Origin: Comamonadaceae bacterium
GTDB taxonomy: Bacteria > Pseudomonadota > Gammaproteobacteria > Burkholderiales > Burkholderiaceae_C
Direction of reading: 5' to 3'
Assembly (NCBI GenBank): GCA_027488985.1
Contig: JAIYAR010000002.1
Location: forward strand, 124,001 to 188,000
DNA length: 64,000 nt
Positions 1 to 9,207 of the stretch are shown here, piece after piece. Position 1 is the stretch's first letter; each line of letters starts with the position of its first letter. The notes under the pieces were generated by a model. It was not told where the DNA came from. It searched no databases and saw only the letters and a list, made by a program, of their open reading frames with translations. A program made the translations under genes and the position numbers.

Positions 1-684
1 AATTACAGAGGGCTTTTTGCCCACACGCCTACCCTGACCAATGCCGGATCGACAGTTGGGCTCTCCGGTAACGCACTTACCTTCAGCAACGGGGTGGCGA
101 CGGCTTCAGTGGTGTATACCGCCGACACGCCTCAGAGCCCTCCGGTAACGCTCGTCATGCGTGCGGTAGATTCAGATCCTGTCAGCCCGGCGAGTTCAGT
201 AGGGTTTGCCCAGGGCCAAGCGCTGATCCGGAGTGGTCAAGTCCGCCTTGCAAATGCTTACGGATCAGAGCTACTTGATCTGCCTATGTTGTTAACAGCA
301 CAGTATTGGAACGGGACAGGTTGGGCCACCAATACCCTTGACTCGTGTACGACAGGCGTGAGCCTGAATGCGGTCATTGTTTCAGGTGCCCTCACTGTGT
401 CGAAGGTTTGCGCTTGGGATTCCGGTGCGCCGGGACTGAGCGGAATGGGGTGTTCCGCGGCGGGGGTTTCGAGTAAAAAATTCGCCTCACCCGCTAGTGC
501 TGGCAACTTCAATTTGAATCTTCAGAAACCGGGGGCAGGGTTTGCCGGGACCGCAGATATCACTGTGACGGTGCCGACATGGTTGCAATCCGTCGGCAAC
601 GGTTCGGTAGTGTCAAGCCCCAAAGGTCGTGCTACTTTCGGTGTTTACAAAAGCCCCCTGATTTACCTCCGTGAAAACTACTGA
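1..684 (+). CDS. mshQ: MshQ-like protein (DUF6701), C-terminal part, truncated by window start
   Basis: The frame is open from base 1 to the stop at 682-684, so only the last 227 residues are visible. The segment RLANAYGSELLDLPMLLTAQ followed by YWNG and TLDSC is typical of the DUF6701 domain at the C-terminus of MshQ, a large surface-exposed protein encoded at the end of MSHA pilin gene blocks. The sequence is beta-rich, Ser/Gly/Thr-rich and without membrane segments in this part, fitting a secreted adhesin or pilus-tip component. The MSHA assembly operon starts 160 bases downstream in the same direction, which supports the name. The N-terminus, signal peptide and any lectin domain are outside the window. 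Confidence 0.72.
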   Translation, partial: NYRGLFAHTPTLTNAGSTVGLSGNALTFSNGVATASVVYTADTPQSPPVTLVMRAVDSDPVSPASSVGFAQGQALIRSGQVRLANAYGSELLDLPMLLTAQYWNGTGWATNTLDSCTTGVSLNAVIVSGALTVSKVCAWDSGAPGLSGMGCSAAGVSSKKFASPASAGNFNLNLQKPGAGFAGTADITVTVPTWLQSVGNGSVVSSPKGRATFGVYKSPLIYLRENY

Positions 685-845
685 AATTCGCAATTCATCA
701 ATTGACTTGAAAAACCGGCCAAATCGATGTCATGATTGCGCGACAAGCTATTAAAATGAGAGCAAGCGGTTCCGACTTTCAACAGATTCATGATTGAAGC
801 CACGCACAAATTGTTTTGCATCCACACAGCAGGAGGCGGCTAACC

Positions 846-1901
846 ATGCGCTGGCCCTGGCGTCGCGCCTCCAGTGGGGAGCGTTTGGTGGTTTCCTGGT
901 CAGGGCAAGCCTTGGCCTATGTGTTGGCTAAAGGCACTGGCAACGATTTCACCATTCTGCGTTCCGGCGTGGAGCTGCAAGGGACAGATAGTCGCGATGA
1001 CTTTGCCCGCCGGTTGGCCCAGCTGGGCCTCAAGGGTTTCAACACCGACGTCATGCTCCGGCCTGAGCAATACCAGATGCTCCAGATCGAGGCGCCGGCA
1101 GTTGCACCCGAGGAGCTGCGCTCTGCAGCCCGCTACCAGATCAAGGAAATGGTGGATGTGCACCTGGACGACCTGACCATTGATGTTCTGCGGGTCGGGG
1201 ACGGTCAAGGCCGGGCAGCGTCCCAACTCTTTGTGGTGGCTGCAAACAATGCGATCGTTCGGGACGCTATGGATTTGGCGAATGCCTTGCAGTGGGATGT
1301 ACGGGTGATTGATGTGCAGGATATGGCCCAGCGCAACCTGCAATCTCTGCAAGAGCTCGACAAGGCTACATGCGCACTCTTGATCTCAGAAGGCCGGCAG
1401 ACCTTGCTCACCATCAGCGCAGGCGGCGAGCTCTACTACAGCCGGCGGCTTGACTTGCCGGAAGGCTTCATGGGCATGACCTGGACCGCAGCAGACATCG
1501 CAGAGCCCGCGCCTCTGGATGCCTATACGCCGGTCGAAGAGTACGTTCCCGAATACGCCGGTGGTGGTTACGGTACAGACTACTCGACCACCGGTGCGTC
1601 GCCAGCCACTGCCGAGCAATCCGATATCGACCGGGCCCAACGCCTGCTGGTTGAAGTGCAGCGATCGATCGATTTGTGGGAGCGCACTTGGACCCAGCTC
1701 CCGCTTGCCGGAGTCCGGGTGTTCGCTGGAGAGCGCAGCACGGAGTTGGCGCAATGGCTCAGTCGCGACACCGGTCAGGCAGTAGGCGCATTGGACCTCG
1801 GTGCAGTCTTCTCCGGGCTGGACCACATTGCCGCTGCAGATATGCCGTTCTGCTTGCCGCTCCTCGGTGTTTTGTTGCGCACCGAACCGCGCAAGGCATG
1901 A
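846..1901 (+). CDS. mshI: MSHA biogenesis protein MshI (PilM-like)
   Basis: Predicted inner-membrane-associated cytoplasmic scaffold of the MSHA type IV pilus machine, with a PilM/MshI actin-like fold. The ATG at 846 is chosen because AGGAGG lies at 831-836, nine bases upstream; a TTG at 816 in the same frame has no such site. The 351-residue product begins MRWPWRR and shows the MshI pattern of an early strand segment (LVVSWSGQALAYVL) and the block LRSAARYQIKEMVDVHLDDL. It ends 12 bases before the PilN-like gene, starting a run of overlapping msh genes. Family assignment is good; nothing biochemical can be read directly. Confidence 0.85.
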   Translation: MRWPWRRASSGERLVVSWSGQALAYVLAKGTGNDFTILRSGVELQGTDSRDDFARRLAQLGLKGFNTDVMLRPEQYQMLQIEAPAVAPEELRSAARYQIKEMVDVHLDDLTIDVLRVGDGQGRAASQLFVVAANNAIVRDAMDLANALQWDVRVIDVQDMAQRNLQSLQELDKATCALLISEGRQTLLTISAGGELYYSRRLDLPEGFMGMTWTAADIAEPAPLDAYTPVEEYVPEYAGGGYGTDYSTTGASPATAEQSDIDRAQRLLVEVQRSIDLWERTWTQLPLAGVRVFAGERSTELAQWLSRDTGQAVGALDLGAVFSGLDHIAAADMPFCLPLLGVLLRTEPRKA

Positions 1902-1913
1902 GGATCTGACGCC

Positions 1914-2591
1914 ATGCCGCAACAAATCAATCTGTGTTCCACCGCCTTTCAGAAGCCACGCCAGCGGTTTTCTGCTGACACGATCGCGATTGCGCTGGGC
2001 GTTTTTGTCGTGCTGGGTGGCGCACTATGTGCCGCATTTGTCTGGAACCTTCAAAGCGCCAGCCAAGGATTTGTGGCTGCCATGCAGACCCAGACGCAGG
2101 AAATGCAAAGTTTGCAGGTGGCAATCGACCGCAGCAAGGCCATGGCGCAGCCTCCATCACCCGCACTCATCAAAGAAGTGCAAGACAAGCGCGCTGAAGT
2201 CGACAGCAAAGAGCTCATCCTGCGAGCCCTGCAGCAAGGCAACTGGAAGCCCGGCTTTGGGCACTCGGATCGTTTGAGTTTGTTGGCCCGCAGTATTCCC
2301 GCGCCGGTCTGGATTACCGACGTGAAGGCTGACAGCGCACGTATGGAGGTCAGCGGTTTTACCTTGGAACCCTCCGCCTTGAACGATTGGGTGGGCAGCC
2401 TGTCCGCCAGTCCGTTGATGCAAGGCCTTCGTTTGGCAACGGTCAAAGTGCAAAGTACAGCGGTTTCCGCAAGTACAGCCGCCGTTGCAGGCACAGCGCC
2501 CGCAGCCTCCGGGCGGGAGGTCTGGTCTTTCAATCTGGTGAGTGCCCAACCCGCACCCTCTGAAGCACCTGCGGTAGGAGGTAAACCATGA
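1914..2591 (+). CDS. PilN-like MSHA assembly protein
   Basis: This 225-residue bitopic membrane protein fits the PilN/MshI2 role: a short cytoplasmic N-terminus (PQQINLCSTAFQKPRQRFS), one transmembrane helix at about residues 22-46, a coiled-coil stretch to about residue 100, then a small alpha/beta domain and a low-complexity Ala/Ser tail. In type IV pilus systems PilN binds PilM through the N-terminal peptide and pairs with PilO. Here the neighbours are MshI (PilM-like) upstream and MshJ (PilO-like) downstream, with a 4-base overlap with mshJ (2588-2591). A GAGGAT ribosome site precedes the ATG. I give no symbol because usage varies for this gene. Confidence 0.75.
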   Translation: MPQQINLCSTAFQKPRQRFSADTIAIALGVFVVLGGALCAAFVWNLQSASQGFVAAMQTQTQEMQSLQVAIDRSKAMAQPPSPALIKEVQDKRAEVDSKELILRALQQGNWKPGFGHSDRLSLLARSIPAPVWITDVKADSARMEVSGFTLEPSALNDWVGSLSASPLMQGLRLATVKVQSTAVSASTAAVAGTAPAASGREVWSFNLVSAQPAPSEAPAVGGKP

Positions 2592-3211
2592 AAGCATGGT
2601 GGACCCTGCAGGCAGCACGAATCAATGGCTTGAGCCTGCGTGAGCGCATGTTCTTGTTCGTGTCAGTGATGGCCGTGCTCCTGGCCGTCGCTGATGTGCT
2701 CTGGCTCTCGCCTGCACAGGCGGGGTACAAGCAGGCGCAGCAACGGTTTGCGGCTCAAACCGCCGAGGTTTCCCGATTGCGTGCCGAGCTGGCTGCCGTG
2801 TCGCGACCAGTCGATGCCAGCGCGGATCTCCGGACCGAATTGGCGCAGTATCAAGCACGTGTCGATGCTCTGCAGGCGGAGATTGCAGCCATCGCGCCCG
2901 GTGCCGCGAATGGCAGTGAGGCTCTGGAGCAGGTGCTGGTGCAGTTTCTCAAGCGCAGCCCCGGTTTGCGACTGGTGTCGTCCGGTACGGTTGCGGCTGA
3001 TGCAGCATCTGCCGAAGCGCCCACGGTTCCGGGTATTCAGCGCCGCGGCTTGGAGCTCAAGGTGGCAGGCCCCTATGCAGAGTTGACCCGCTATGTACGC
3101 CAACTGGAACTCGCTCTGCCACGATTGCGCTGGGGCAGCCTGCAATTGCAGGTAGACAGACAGGGCCCGGAATTGACCCTGCGGGTGTATGTGCTGGAGG
3201 TGCAACCATGA
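2588..3211 (+). CDS. mshJ: MSHA biogenesis protein MshJ (PilO-like)
   Basis: This 207-residue inner-membrane protein has one transmembrane helix near residues 18-40 (RMFLFVSVMAVLLAVADVLW), a long coiled coil (about 45-100, many Ala/Gln/Leu heptads) and a small C-terminal periplasmic domain containing LELKVAGPYAELTRYVRQLE, a PilO-type signature. MshJ/PilO forms the periplasmic alignment subcomplex with the PilN-like partner encoded just upstream. Start and stop overlap both neighbours by four bases (ATGA), indicating translational coupling within the operon. Confidence 0.84.
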   Translation: MKAWWTLQAARINGLSLRERMFLFVSVMAVLLAVADVLWLSPAQAGYKQAQQRFAAQTAEVSRLRAELAAVSRPVDASADLRTELAQYQARVDALQAEIAAIAPGAANGSEALEQVLVQFLKRSPGLRLVSSGTVAADAASAEAPTVPGIQRRGLELKVAGPYAELTRYVRQLELALPRLRWGSLQLQVDRQGPELTLRVYVLEVQP

Positions 3212-3675
3212 TGCGTGGGGCGATGCTTGCCATGTTGGTCCTGTGCGCTGGCGTGTCTCATGCTGCCGAACGTGACCCGACCTCGCCTCCGCCGGAGGCC
3301 GTTACCGGCCCCGGGCTTCCCGGCACCCAAGGTAGTGGCGGTAGCGCCGCCTTGCAGGGTAGCAGCGTCATTGTGCAGAACGGCCGACCCTTCCTTGTAG
3401 TAGGGACCCGCCTGTATGCAGTTGGCCAGCAAGTGGGCAATGCCAGGCTGGAGCGCATCACCGAAACCGAGATCTGGCTGCGCGAGGACCGGCAGCTCAC
3501 CAAGTTGCCACGCTTCGGTGGTATTCAGCGTACAGCTGCACAACCGGCGGTGGCTTGTTCCCCCAAACCTGCGGTCTCTGCACCGCGTTCCAAGCGCCCG
3601 GCGCCCAAGTCTTTGCCTTCCGGCACTCCCCAAGCCGTGACCCCCGCTGCTCCTTGTGAAGGTGCACAACCGTGA
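3208..3675 (+). CDS. mshK: MSHA biogenesis protein MshK
   Basis: This 155-residue exported protein has a signal peptide of about 19 residues (MMRGAMLAMLVLCAGVSHA). The mature part has the short PilP-like beta fold seen in MshK: DPTSPP near the N-terminus, then VIVQNGRPFLVVGTRLYAVG and RLERITETEIWLRE. MshK is thought to connect the inner-membrane alignment proteins to the secretin. The tail after about residue 110 is Pro/Ala/Lys-rich. It overlaps mshJ and mshL by four bases each. The length is somewhat above the roughly 100 residues of some homologues because of this tail. Confidence 0.8.
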   Translation: MMRGAMLAMLVLCAGVSHAAERDPTSPPPEAVTGPGLPGTQGSGGSAALQGSSVIVQNGRPFLVVGTRLYAVGQQVGNARLERITETEIWLREDRQLTKLPRFGGIQRTAAQPAVACSPKPAVSAPRSKRPAPKSLPSGTPQAVTPAAPCEGAQP

Positions 3676-5435
3676 AGTCCCGCCCTATGACCCCACCTGC
3701 TTTTTCTGTCGCTACCCTGTTGAGTCGCACCGCGCCCGCTGTGTGTGCAATGCTGGGTGCCGCGCTTCTGAGTGCCTGTTCGGCACTTGACCGGCCGTTA
3801 CGCACGCCAGACATCAGCTCCGCCATCAAGGCAGACCTGCCGCCTGCCGCATCCCCCAAACCCAGCGCAGCGGTTCCTGCCAAAGTCAGCGAGGCCCTGG
3901 CAGAGCCCGCGCCACCAGCGGTCGCGCCTGCGCCTGAGCCACGCCTGGACTTGCTGGTCAACAACGCCCAGGCCCGGGAAGTGTTTCTGGCCATCGTGGC
4001 CGATACCCGTTACAGCATGTTGATGCACCCGGATGTCAGCGGCACCTTGTCAGTGACTTTGCGAGGTGTCACCGTGGCCGAGGCGCTGGAGGCCATACGG
4101 GATGTGTACGGTTATGACTACAAGATAGAAGGCCGCCGCATCACGGTCTACTCGCCGACCCTGCAGACCCGCGTGTTCACGCTCAATTACCCGACGTCGC
4201 AGCGGCAGGGCAGCAGCGAGCTGCGCGTTTCGTCCGGCGCTGCACTGCAACAGTCCACGTCAGGCGGCACCAGCGGCAGTGCCACGAATACGGCCAGCGG
4301 AACCGCCTCACAACCCGAAAACAGCCGGGTGTCAACGACTTCCAAGTCCGACTTCTGGGGCGAGTTGACCGGAGCGATCAAGAGCCTGGTCGGTAACGGT
4401 GAAGGGCGCAGCGTAGTCGCCAGTCCGCAAGCCGGCATTCTGGCGGTGCGTGCCATGCCGGATGAGTTGCGCCAGGTAGACAAATTCCTCAAAGCCACAC
4501 AAGCATCGGTGGAACGCCAGGTCATGCTGGAGGCCAAGGTGGTTGAGGTGGAGTTGCGCGATGGTTACCAGAGCGGTGTGAACTGGGGTGCCTTCGGCAA
4601 CGATGGCACGACGCAGGCAGCAGCCGGCGTAATCGGCAGTGGTGTGACCAGCACCAATGCGTTTGTGCAGGGCACCACCACGATCAATGGCGCAGTGGCC
4701 TTCCCCTCGGTGGCGACAGGCGGTGGCTTGTTCGGCCTAGCTTTGGCGACCAGCCAGTTCGGTGCGGTGCTGGGCTTTCTGGAAACCCAGGGCGATGTGC
4801 AAACCCTTTCCAGCCCGCGAGTGGCGACCCTGAATAACCAGAAGGCCGTCCTGAAGGTCGGCACCGATGAGTTCTTCGTGACCAACGTGTCCGGCGGCAC
4901 CAACTCCAGCAGCGGAACGTCCAGCACCACCACGACCAGCACTTTGCCCACCGTTACGCTCACGCCGTTCTTCTCTGGCATCTCCCTGGATGTCACGCCG
5001 CAGATTGATGACGGCGTCAATGTCACTTTGCATGTGCACCCCGCGTTGACTACGGTGACCGAAAAATCCAAGCAGATCGACTTGGGCAGTGCCGGCAACT
5101 TCAAGCTCCCCCTCGCGTCCAGCGCGGTCAACGAAACCGACACGCTGGTGCGTATCCAGGACGGGCAGATCGTAGCCATCGGTGGCTTGATGCAGCTGGA
5201 GTCCAGTCGTAATGCTTCGGGCATTCCGGGTACTACCAGCATGCCCGGTCTGGGGGCGCTATTCGGAAACCGGGCGACGCAGGGGCGCAAAAAGGAAGTG
5301 ATCGTATTGATCAAGCCCACCATCATCCGCACCGCGGCGGATTGGGAAGCCCAAAGCCGCCGGGCCCGGGCTGCCATTGATGACATGGATGCCACCCGCG
5401 CAAGGGTGATCCAGCTAGATGGTCCGGCCAAGTAA
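3672..5435 (+). CDS. mshL: MshL, outer-membrane secretin of the MSHA pilus
   Basis: This is the pore through which the pilus leaves the cell. The 587-residue precursor has a lipobox LLSAC with the acylated Cys at residue 36, a Pro/Ala linker, an STN/N0-type domain (about 90-160, with VNNAQAREVFLAIVADTRYS), a Ser/Thr/Gly-rich linker, and the secretin domain in the last half with SSPRVATLNNQKAVLKVGTD, LDVTPQIDDGVNVTL and IVAIGGLMQLESS. The C-terminal part VIVLIKPTIIR is the usual secretin end. Start overlaps mshK by four bases; the TAA stop overlaps the ATG of mshM (TAATG). Confidence 0.92.
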   Translation: MKSRPMTPPAFSVATLLSRTAPAVCAMLGAALLSACSALDRPLRTPDISSAIKADLPPAASPKPSAAVPAKVSEALAEPAPPAVAPAPEPRLDLLVNNAQAREVFLAIVADTRYSMLMHPDVSGTLSVTLRGVTVAEALEAIRDVYGYDYKIEGRRITVYSPTLQTRVFTLNYPTSQRQGSSELRVSSGAALQQSTSGGTSGSATNTASGTASQPENSRVSTTSKSDFWGELTGAIKSLVGNGEGRSVVASPQAGILAVRAMPDELRQVDKFLKATQASVERQVMLEAKVVEVELRDGYQSGVNWGAFGNDGTTQAAAGVIGSGVTSTNAFVQGTTTINGAVAFPSVATGGGLFGLALATSQFGAVLGFLETQGDVQTLSSPRVATLNNQKAVLKVGTDEFFVTNVSGGTNSSSGTSSTTTTSTLPTVTLTPFFSGISLDVTPQIDDGVNVTLHVHPALTTVTEKSKQIDLGSAGNFKLPLASSAVNETDTLVRIQDGQIVAIGGLMQLESSRNASGIPGTTSMPGLGALFGNRATQGRKKEVIVLIKPTIIRTAADWEAQSRRARAAIDDMDATRARVIQLDGPAK

Positions 5436-6352
5436 TGTATCTGGGGCACTTTTCACTGCGTGAGGCCCCGTTTTCCATCACGCCGGATACAGACTTCTAT
5501 TTCGCTCACGAGGGTGCGCAGGCTACCCTGAACACCTTGCTCGTGGCGTTGCGAAGTGGCGAAGGTTTTCTGAAAGTGGTGGGTGAGTTGGGCTGCGGCA
5601 AGACCGTGTTGTGCCGCCAACTGCTCAAAACCTTGCAGGATGAGTGCGTCACTGCCTACATCCCCAACCCCGACATGGGCCCCGATGACCTGCTGTTTGC
5701 CCTCGCTGCTGAGTTGGGCCTGAGAGTGAGCCATCGCCAGCACCGTCACCAAGTGATGACCGCCATTGGCCAGTGCCTGCTGGACCATGCCGTACACGGT
5801 CGGCGTGTGGTGGTTTGCATCGATGAGGCGCAAGCCATTCCGGTGCGCACTGTTGAGAGTCTGCGACTGCTCTCCAACCTCGAGACGGAAAAACGCAAGC
5901 TGATTCAGCTCGTGCTGTTGGGGCAACCCGATCTGGACACCAAACTCGCCCGCCCCGAGATCCGGCAACTGCTCCAGCGCATTACGTTCAGTGAATACCT
6001 TGGCCCCATGGCCACGGGCACGGTGAATGACTACCTGCGACACCGCTTGGCACGGGCGGCAAACAACGAACATACGGATCTCGACGTGTTTACGCCGGAG
6101 GCCGTGCAGCGCATTGCCGAGGAAAGCGCAGGCGTGCCTCGCTTGGTCAACATCCTGGCTCACAAATGCCTGATGTTGGCTTACGGCGAGGGTGTTCACC
6201 GAGTCAGCCTGCAACATGTTGCATGGGCGGTGGCCGATACGCCTGGACTCATCCGTCCCGCGCGTGGCCCTCTGGCGTGGTGGAGGTGGTTGCGCGGGCG
6301 CAACCGACGCAGCGCGGTACCCGCAAGGACGGCAGGCGAGGTCTACGAATGA
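5435..6352 (+). CDS. mshM: MshM, ExeA-like AAA ATPase of the MSHA system
   Basis: The 305-residue ATPase has the ExeA/GspA layout: an N-terminal motif (YLGHFSLREAPFSITPDTDF), Walker A VVGELGCGKTVL at about residues 48-59, Walker B VVVCIDEAQAI at about 126-136, sensor region QLVLLGQPDL, and a C-terminal winged-helix-like lid. ExeA-type ATPases help place the secretin in the envelope, here presumably MshL encoded immediately upstream. The stop overlaps the start of mshN (ATGA at 6349-6352). Confidence 0.9.
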   Translation: MYLGHFSLREAPFSITPDTDFYFAHEGAQATLNTLLVALRSGEGFLKVVGELGCGKTVLCRQLLKTLQDECVTAYIPNPDMGPDDLLFALAAELGLRVSHRQHRHQVMTAIGQCLLDHAVHGRRVVVCIDEAQAIPVRTVESLRLLSNLETEKRKLIQLVLLGQPDLDTKLARPEIRQLLQRITFSEYLGPMATGTVNDYLRHRLARAANNEHTDLDVFTPEAVQRIAEESAGVPRLVNILAHKCLMLAYGEGVHRVSLQHVAWAVADTPGLIRPARGPLAWWRWLRGRNRRSAVPARTAGEVYE

Positions 6353-7443
6353 GTGTGATCAACAAGATGCTGCGTGACCTGGACCAGCGTCGAGCTTCCA
6401 CGTTGGACCCTGCCTTGCGCAGTGGCACAACGACAGCCTCCATCAGAACCGTAGTGCTCCCGGTGCGGTCCACAAGGCTTAGCCTATGGTGGACAGCTGG
6501 CGGCGCAGGTTTGGCAATGCTTGCCGCCTTGGCTTGGTGGGTGGCCGCGCAACCCGTGTCGGGGCCCGCAGCCAGTGATGTAGTGCCAGCACCCGAGCCA
6601 CTGCGTTCGCCGGTGGCAGCGGAAATGCCAATGGCTGTGCCGGCGCCGCCTGCTGCGCCTGCAAGCAGTACCCCGGTCAACGCAGCTGTGGCGTCGGCGA
6701 CTAATCCCCCTGTGGTCAAGCAGGAGCTGGCTCCCTCGCCGGCACCTGTTGCGGCGCCTGCTCCAGCGAAGCCTGCGCAGGTGGCAGCAGCAGAGCTGAA
6801 GTTGCTTCCTGTAACACCGGGCCTGGCAACCCTAATGCCTCCTCCTCCTGTCGCTGCTGCGGTGCCGGCCAAGCCACCTGTGTCTTCTGCGGTGATGACC
6901 TCGAATAGCGTGCCAGAGTCGGCCGTGGTGGCTCAGCGCCAGCAGAACGCGACACGGGATGTACTGGCCCAAGCCCAGGCCCTCTACAACAGCGGTTCCG
7001 CGGATGCGGCTATCCAGCTATTGCAGGATTCATTGCTCACAGCAGAGCGAGCCAGTCCCCCTGCCGCTGCATCGACGTTATTACCCTTGGTGCGGGAACT
7101 GGCCCGCATGGAGTTGGCTCAAGGACGAGCGTCGGCCGTGTTGGAGTTGCTCGGCCGGTTGGAGCCGCTCATCGCGGGTCAGCCTGATTTGTGGGCTGTG
7201 CGGGCCAATGCCGCGCAGCGACTGGGGCGACACCAGGAGGCGATTCAGTACTACACCACCGCATTGCAATCACGCCCGTCGGAACAGCGCTGGCTGCTGG
7301 GGAGTGCGGTCTCACACGCCGCGCTCGGACAACTTGTTATCGCAGCAGACTTGGCCGACAAAGCCAGAGCGATTGCGCCGGTCAGCAAAGAGGTCTTGAC
7401 CTACCTGCGGCAGCAAGGGGTAGCAATCAGCGATCGCCCATAA
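6349..7443 (+). CDS. mshN: MshN, TPR-containing MSHA biogenesis protein
   Basis: The start at 6349 (MSVINKMLRDLDQRR) is the conserved MshN N-terminus; a longer frame from 6166 would overlap mshM by almost 190 bases and is unlikely. The 364-residue product has one transmembrane helix (about 43-62), a 130-residue Pro/Ala linker and a C-terminal TPR domain (about 200-355: QALYNSGSADAAIQLLQDSL, LWAVRANAAQRLGRHQEAI, WLLGSAVSHAALGQLVIAAD). It is the last gene of the visible msh operon; the assembly ATPase mshE and platform protein mshG that usually follow are absent here. Confidence 0.87.
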   Translation: MSVINKMLRDLDQRRASTLDPALRSGTTTASIRTVVLPVRSTRLSLWWTAGGAGLAMLAALAWWVAAQPVSGPAASDVVPAPEPLRSPVAAEMPMAVPAPPAAPASSTPVNAAVASATNPPVVKQELAPSPAPVAAPAPAKPAQVAAAELKLLPVTPGLATLMPPPPVAAAVPAKPPVSSAVMTSNSVPESAVVAQRQQNATRDVLAQAQALYNSGSADAAIQLLQDSLLTAERASPPAAASTLLPLVRELARMELAQGRASAVLELLGRLEPLIAGQPDLWAVRANAAQRLGRHQEAIQYYTTALQSRPSEQRWLLGSAVSHAALGQLVIAADLADKARAIAPVSKEVLTYLRQQGVAISDRP

Positions 7444-7490
7444 AAGTATCCGTTCGCTCGTTTGATGCCAAATGGGCAACTGGCGCTCAT

Positions 7491-7523
7491 GAAATATGCG
7501 CAAGCAGCTATCAACTTTATAGC
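7491..7523 (-). repeat. dispersed hairpin repeat, copy 1
   Basis: On the minus strand: GCTAT, 7-base loop, ATAGC, then TGCTTGCGCATATTTC. It shares TAGC-N5-GCGCA with seven other sites in the window. It lies between the convergent ends of mshN and the comM fragment. Confidence 0.75.
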
Positions 7524-7531
7524 GTCAGCGA

Positions 7532-8989
7532 TCACGCTGCGGTCTTCAAAACCCGCCGGTATTGCATGGCCTCGGCCACGTGCGGCAGCTGCGTAGACTC
7601 AGCGCCCGCCAGATCCGCGATGGTGCGGGCAATCTTCAGCGTTCGGTGGGTGCTGCGGGCTGACCAGCCCAACTGCGCTGCGGCTGTTTGCAAAAACCGG
7701 GTCGCAGCCGGCTCCAGTGCCACATGCTGGTCGATGGCTTGGCCCGCTAGGGCCTGGTTGCTGCTCCCTTGGCGTTGCACCGCCCGTGCACGTGCCACAC
7801 GACTGCGCTCCCGGATGGAGGCACTGTCCTCGCCAGCAGGGCTGTTGAGCAGGTCTTCCGGCGGCAAGGCTGGCACTTCCACGTGCAGGTCGATCCGGTC
7901 CATCAACGGGCCGCTGAGCTTGCTCTGGTAGCGCAGAACCTGGTCCGGTGTGCAGCGGCAGGTGCGGGTGCCGGAACCCAGATAGCCACACGGGCAAGGG
8001 TTCATGGCAGCAATCAGCTGGAAACGTGCCGGAAACTCAGCCCGCCGGGCTGCGCGCGCGATGGTGATGGTGCCGGTCTCCAAGGGTTCCCGCAGCGCCT
8101 CCAAGGCAGGGCGGGGGAACTCGGGCAACTCGTCGAGAAACAAGACGCCGTGGTGCGCCAGGGAAATTTCACCGGGCCTTGGCGGGGAGCCGCCGCCCAC
8201 CAGTGCCACCGCACTGGCTGAATGGTGGGGGCTGCAAGTGGGCCGTTGCCCCCATCGTTGTATGTCGAAGCGGCCGCACAAGCTTCCGATTGCGGCGCTC
8301 TCAAGAGCCTCATCCGTGTCCAGATCCGGCAACAGGCCGGCAAACCGCTGGGCCAGCATGGATTTGCCCGATCCGGGCGGACCGACTAACAGTAGGCTAT
8401 GACCGCCAGCGGCTGCGATCTCCAAGGCTCGCTTGGCGGCCGCTTGCCCTTTGACGTCTGCCAGGTCCGGCCCGAGCGTGGAGCGTCGGGGTGCTGCTGC
8501 CTCTACCCGGACCCATCCATCAGGGTCTTGTTCCAAAGGGGTGCCCTCGGCATCTTTGGCCTGGCCGCCCGGCGCAAAGTGGTGCACCACATCCAGTAAG
8601 TGTCGAGCCCGAATGACGCGGGAGTCCGGCACCAGTGCGGCCTCTTCGGCATTTCCTGGCGGCAGCACCAGTTGGGGTCGAGCGGTGGATTTGCGCAAAG
8701 CAAGTGCCATGGCCAACGCGCCGCGCACCGCGCGCAGCTCACCGGAGAGCGACAACTCCCCGGCAAATTCGAAACCCGCCAATGCACCCGCGTCGATCTG
8801 CCCGCTGGCCGCCAGAATGCCCAGCGCTATGGGCAAATCCAGCCGCCCGGAATCTTTGGGCAGGTCAGCAGGAGCAAGGTTTACGGTGATACGTTTATTG
8901 TTCGGGAACTCCAGGCCACTGTTCTGGATGGCGCAGCGCACCCGTTCGCGGGCCTCTTTGACCTCCACATCCGCCAGACCGACCAGGGT
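7532..8989 (-). pseudogene. comM: comM (yifB), 3' part, separated from its start by an inserted element
   Basis: This encodes residues 34 onward of a ComM/YifB Mg-chelatase-like AAA+ protein, a hexameric helicase for branch migration in natural transformation. Seen here: LVGLADVEVKEARERVR, the Lon-like N-terminal domain, Walker A LLLVGPPGSGKSMLAQR, Walker B GVLFLDELPEF, the NPCPCGY Cys motif and the C-terminal lid. On the minus strand the codons ACC CTG GTC are preceded by a foreign sequence with an in-frame stop (TAA) at 9004-9002. The missing codons 1-33 are found intact on the same strand at 23554-23652. Precise excision would restore a 517-residue protein. A TTG at 8998 could reinitiate but would lack the N-terminal strands. 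Confidence 0.93.
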
Positions 8990-9012
8990 AATGGTCAAGC
9001 ATTATGTGCAAC
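8988..9012. other. left attachment junction of the integrated element
   Basis: comM sequence ends at the GT dinucleotide 8988-8989. After 4 bases (AATG) comes the 19-base arm 8994-9012. Its reverse complement, GTTGCACATAATGCTTGAC, matches the arm at the other end of the element (23532-23550) at 16 of 19 positions, and both arms stand exactly 4 bases from a GT. This is the geometry of half-sites left by a large serine integrase. Confidence 0.8.
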
Positions 9013-9207
9013 GCATGATTGAGCTTGTTTTTGGTCGAGTGATAAGTGCGTCTCATATAAACCAATCACCTATACGAAATCCACAGGCGGCACGGCGCAG
9101 CCTGCCCATCTGTCCATGCCGGGCTCTTACTGCGAAGTCGGCAAGGCGCAGCGGAACTTTCGTATGCAATTTAAACAAGCAAATCGGTCTCCGCAAGGAA
9201 GACCGAG
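9013..9207 (+). promoter_or_regulatory. leader of the island rep gene
   Basis: This 195-base non-coding stretch separates the element's left end from rep. It contains a hairpin with arms CTGCG (9130-9134) and CGCAG (9147-9151) in a G+C-rich part, then an A+T-rich part and AAGGAAG before the ATG at 9208. In ColE2-type plasmids rep translation is controlled in the leader by an antisense RNA; whether that applies here cannot be seen. Confidence 0.3.

Noticed and set aside
684..845. Sigma-70 promoter before mshI
   Set aside because: TTGACT at about 700 has no -10 at the right distance; the nearest TATTAA is over 40 bases away.
8990..8998. TTG at 8998 as the true start of comM
   Set aside because: It follows an in-frame TAA and sequence belonging to the element; the true first 33 codons are at 23554-23652. 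Reinitiation at this TTG is conceivable but would give a truncated product.
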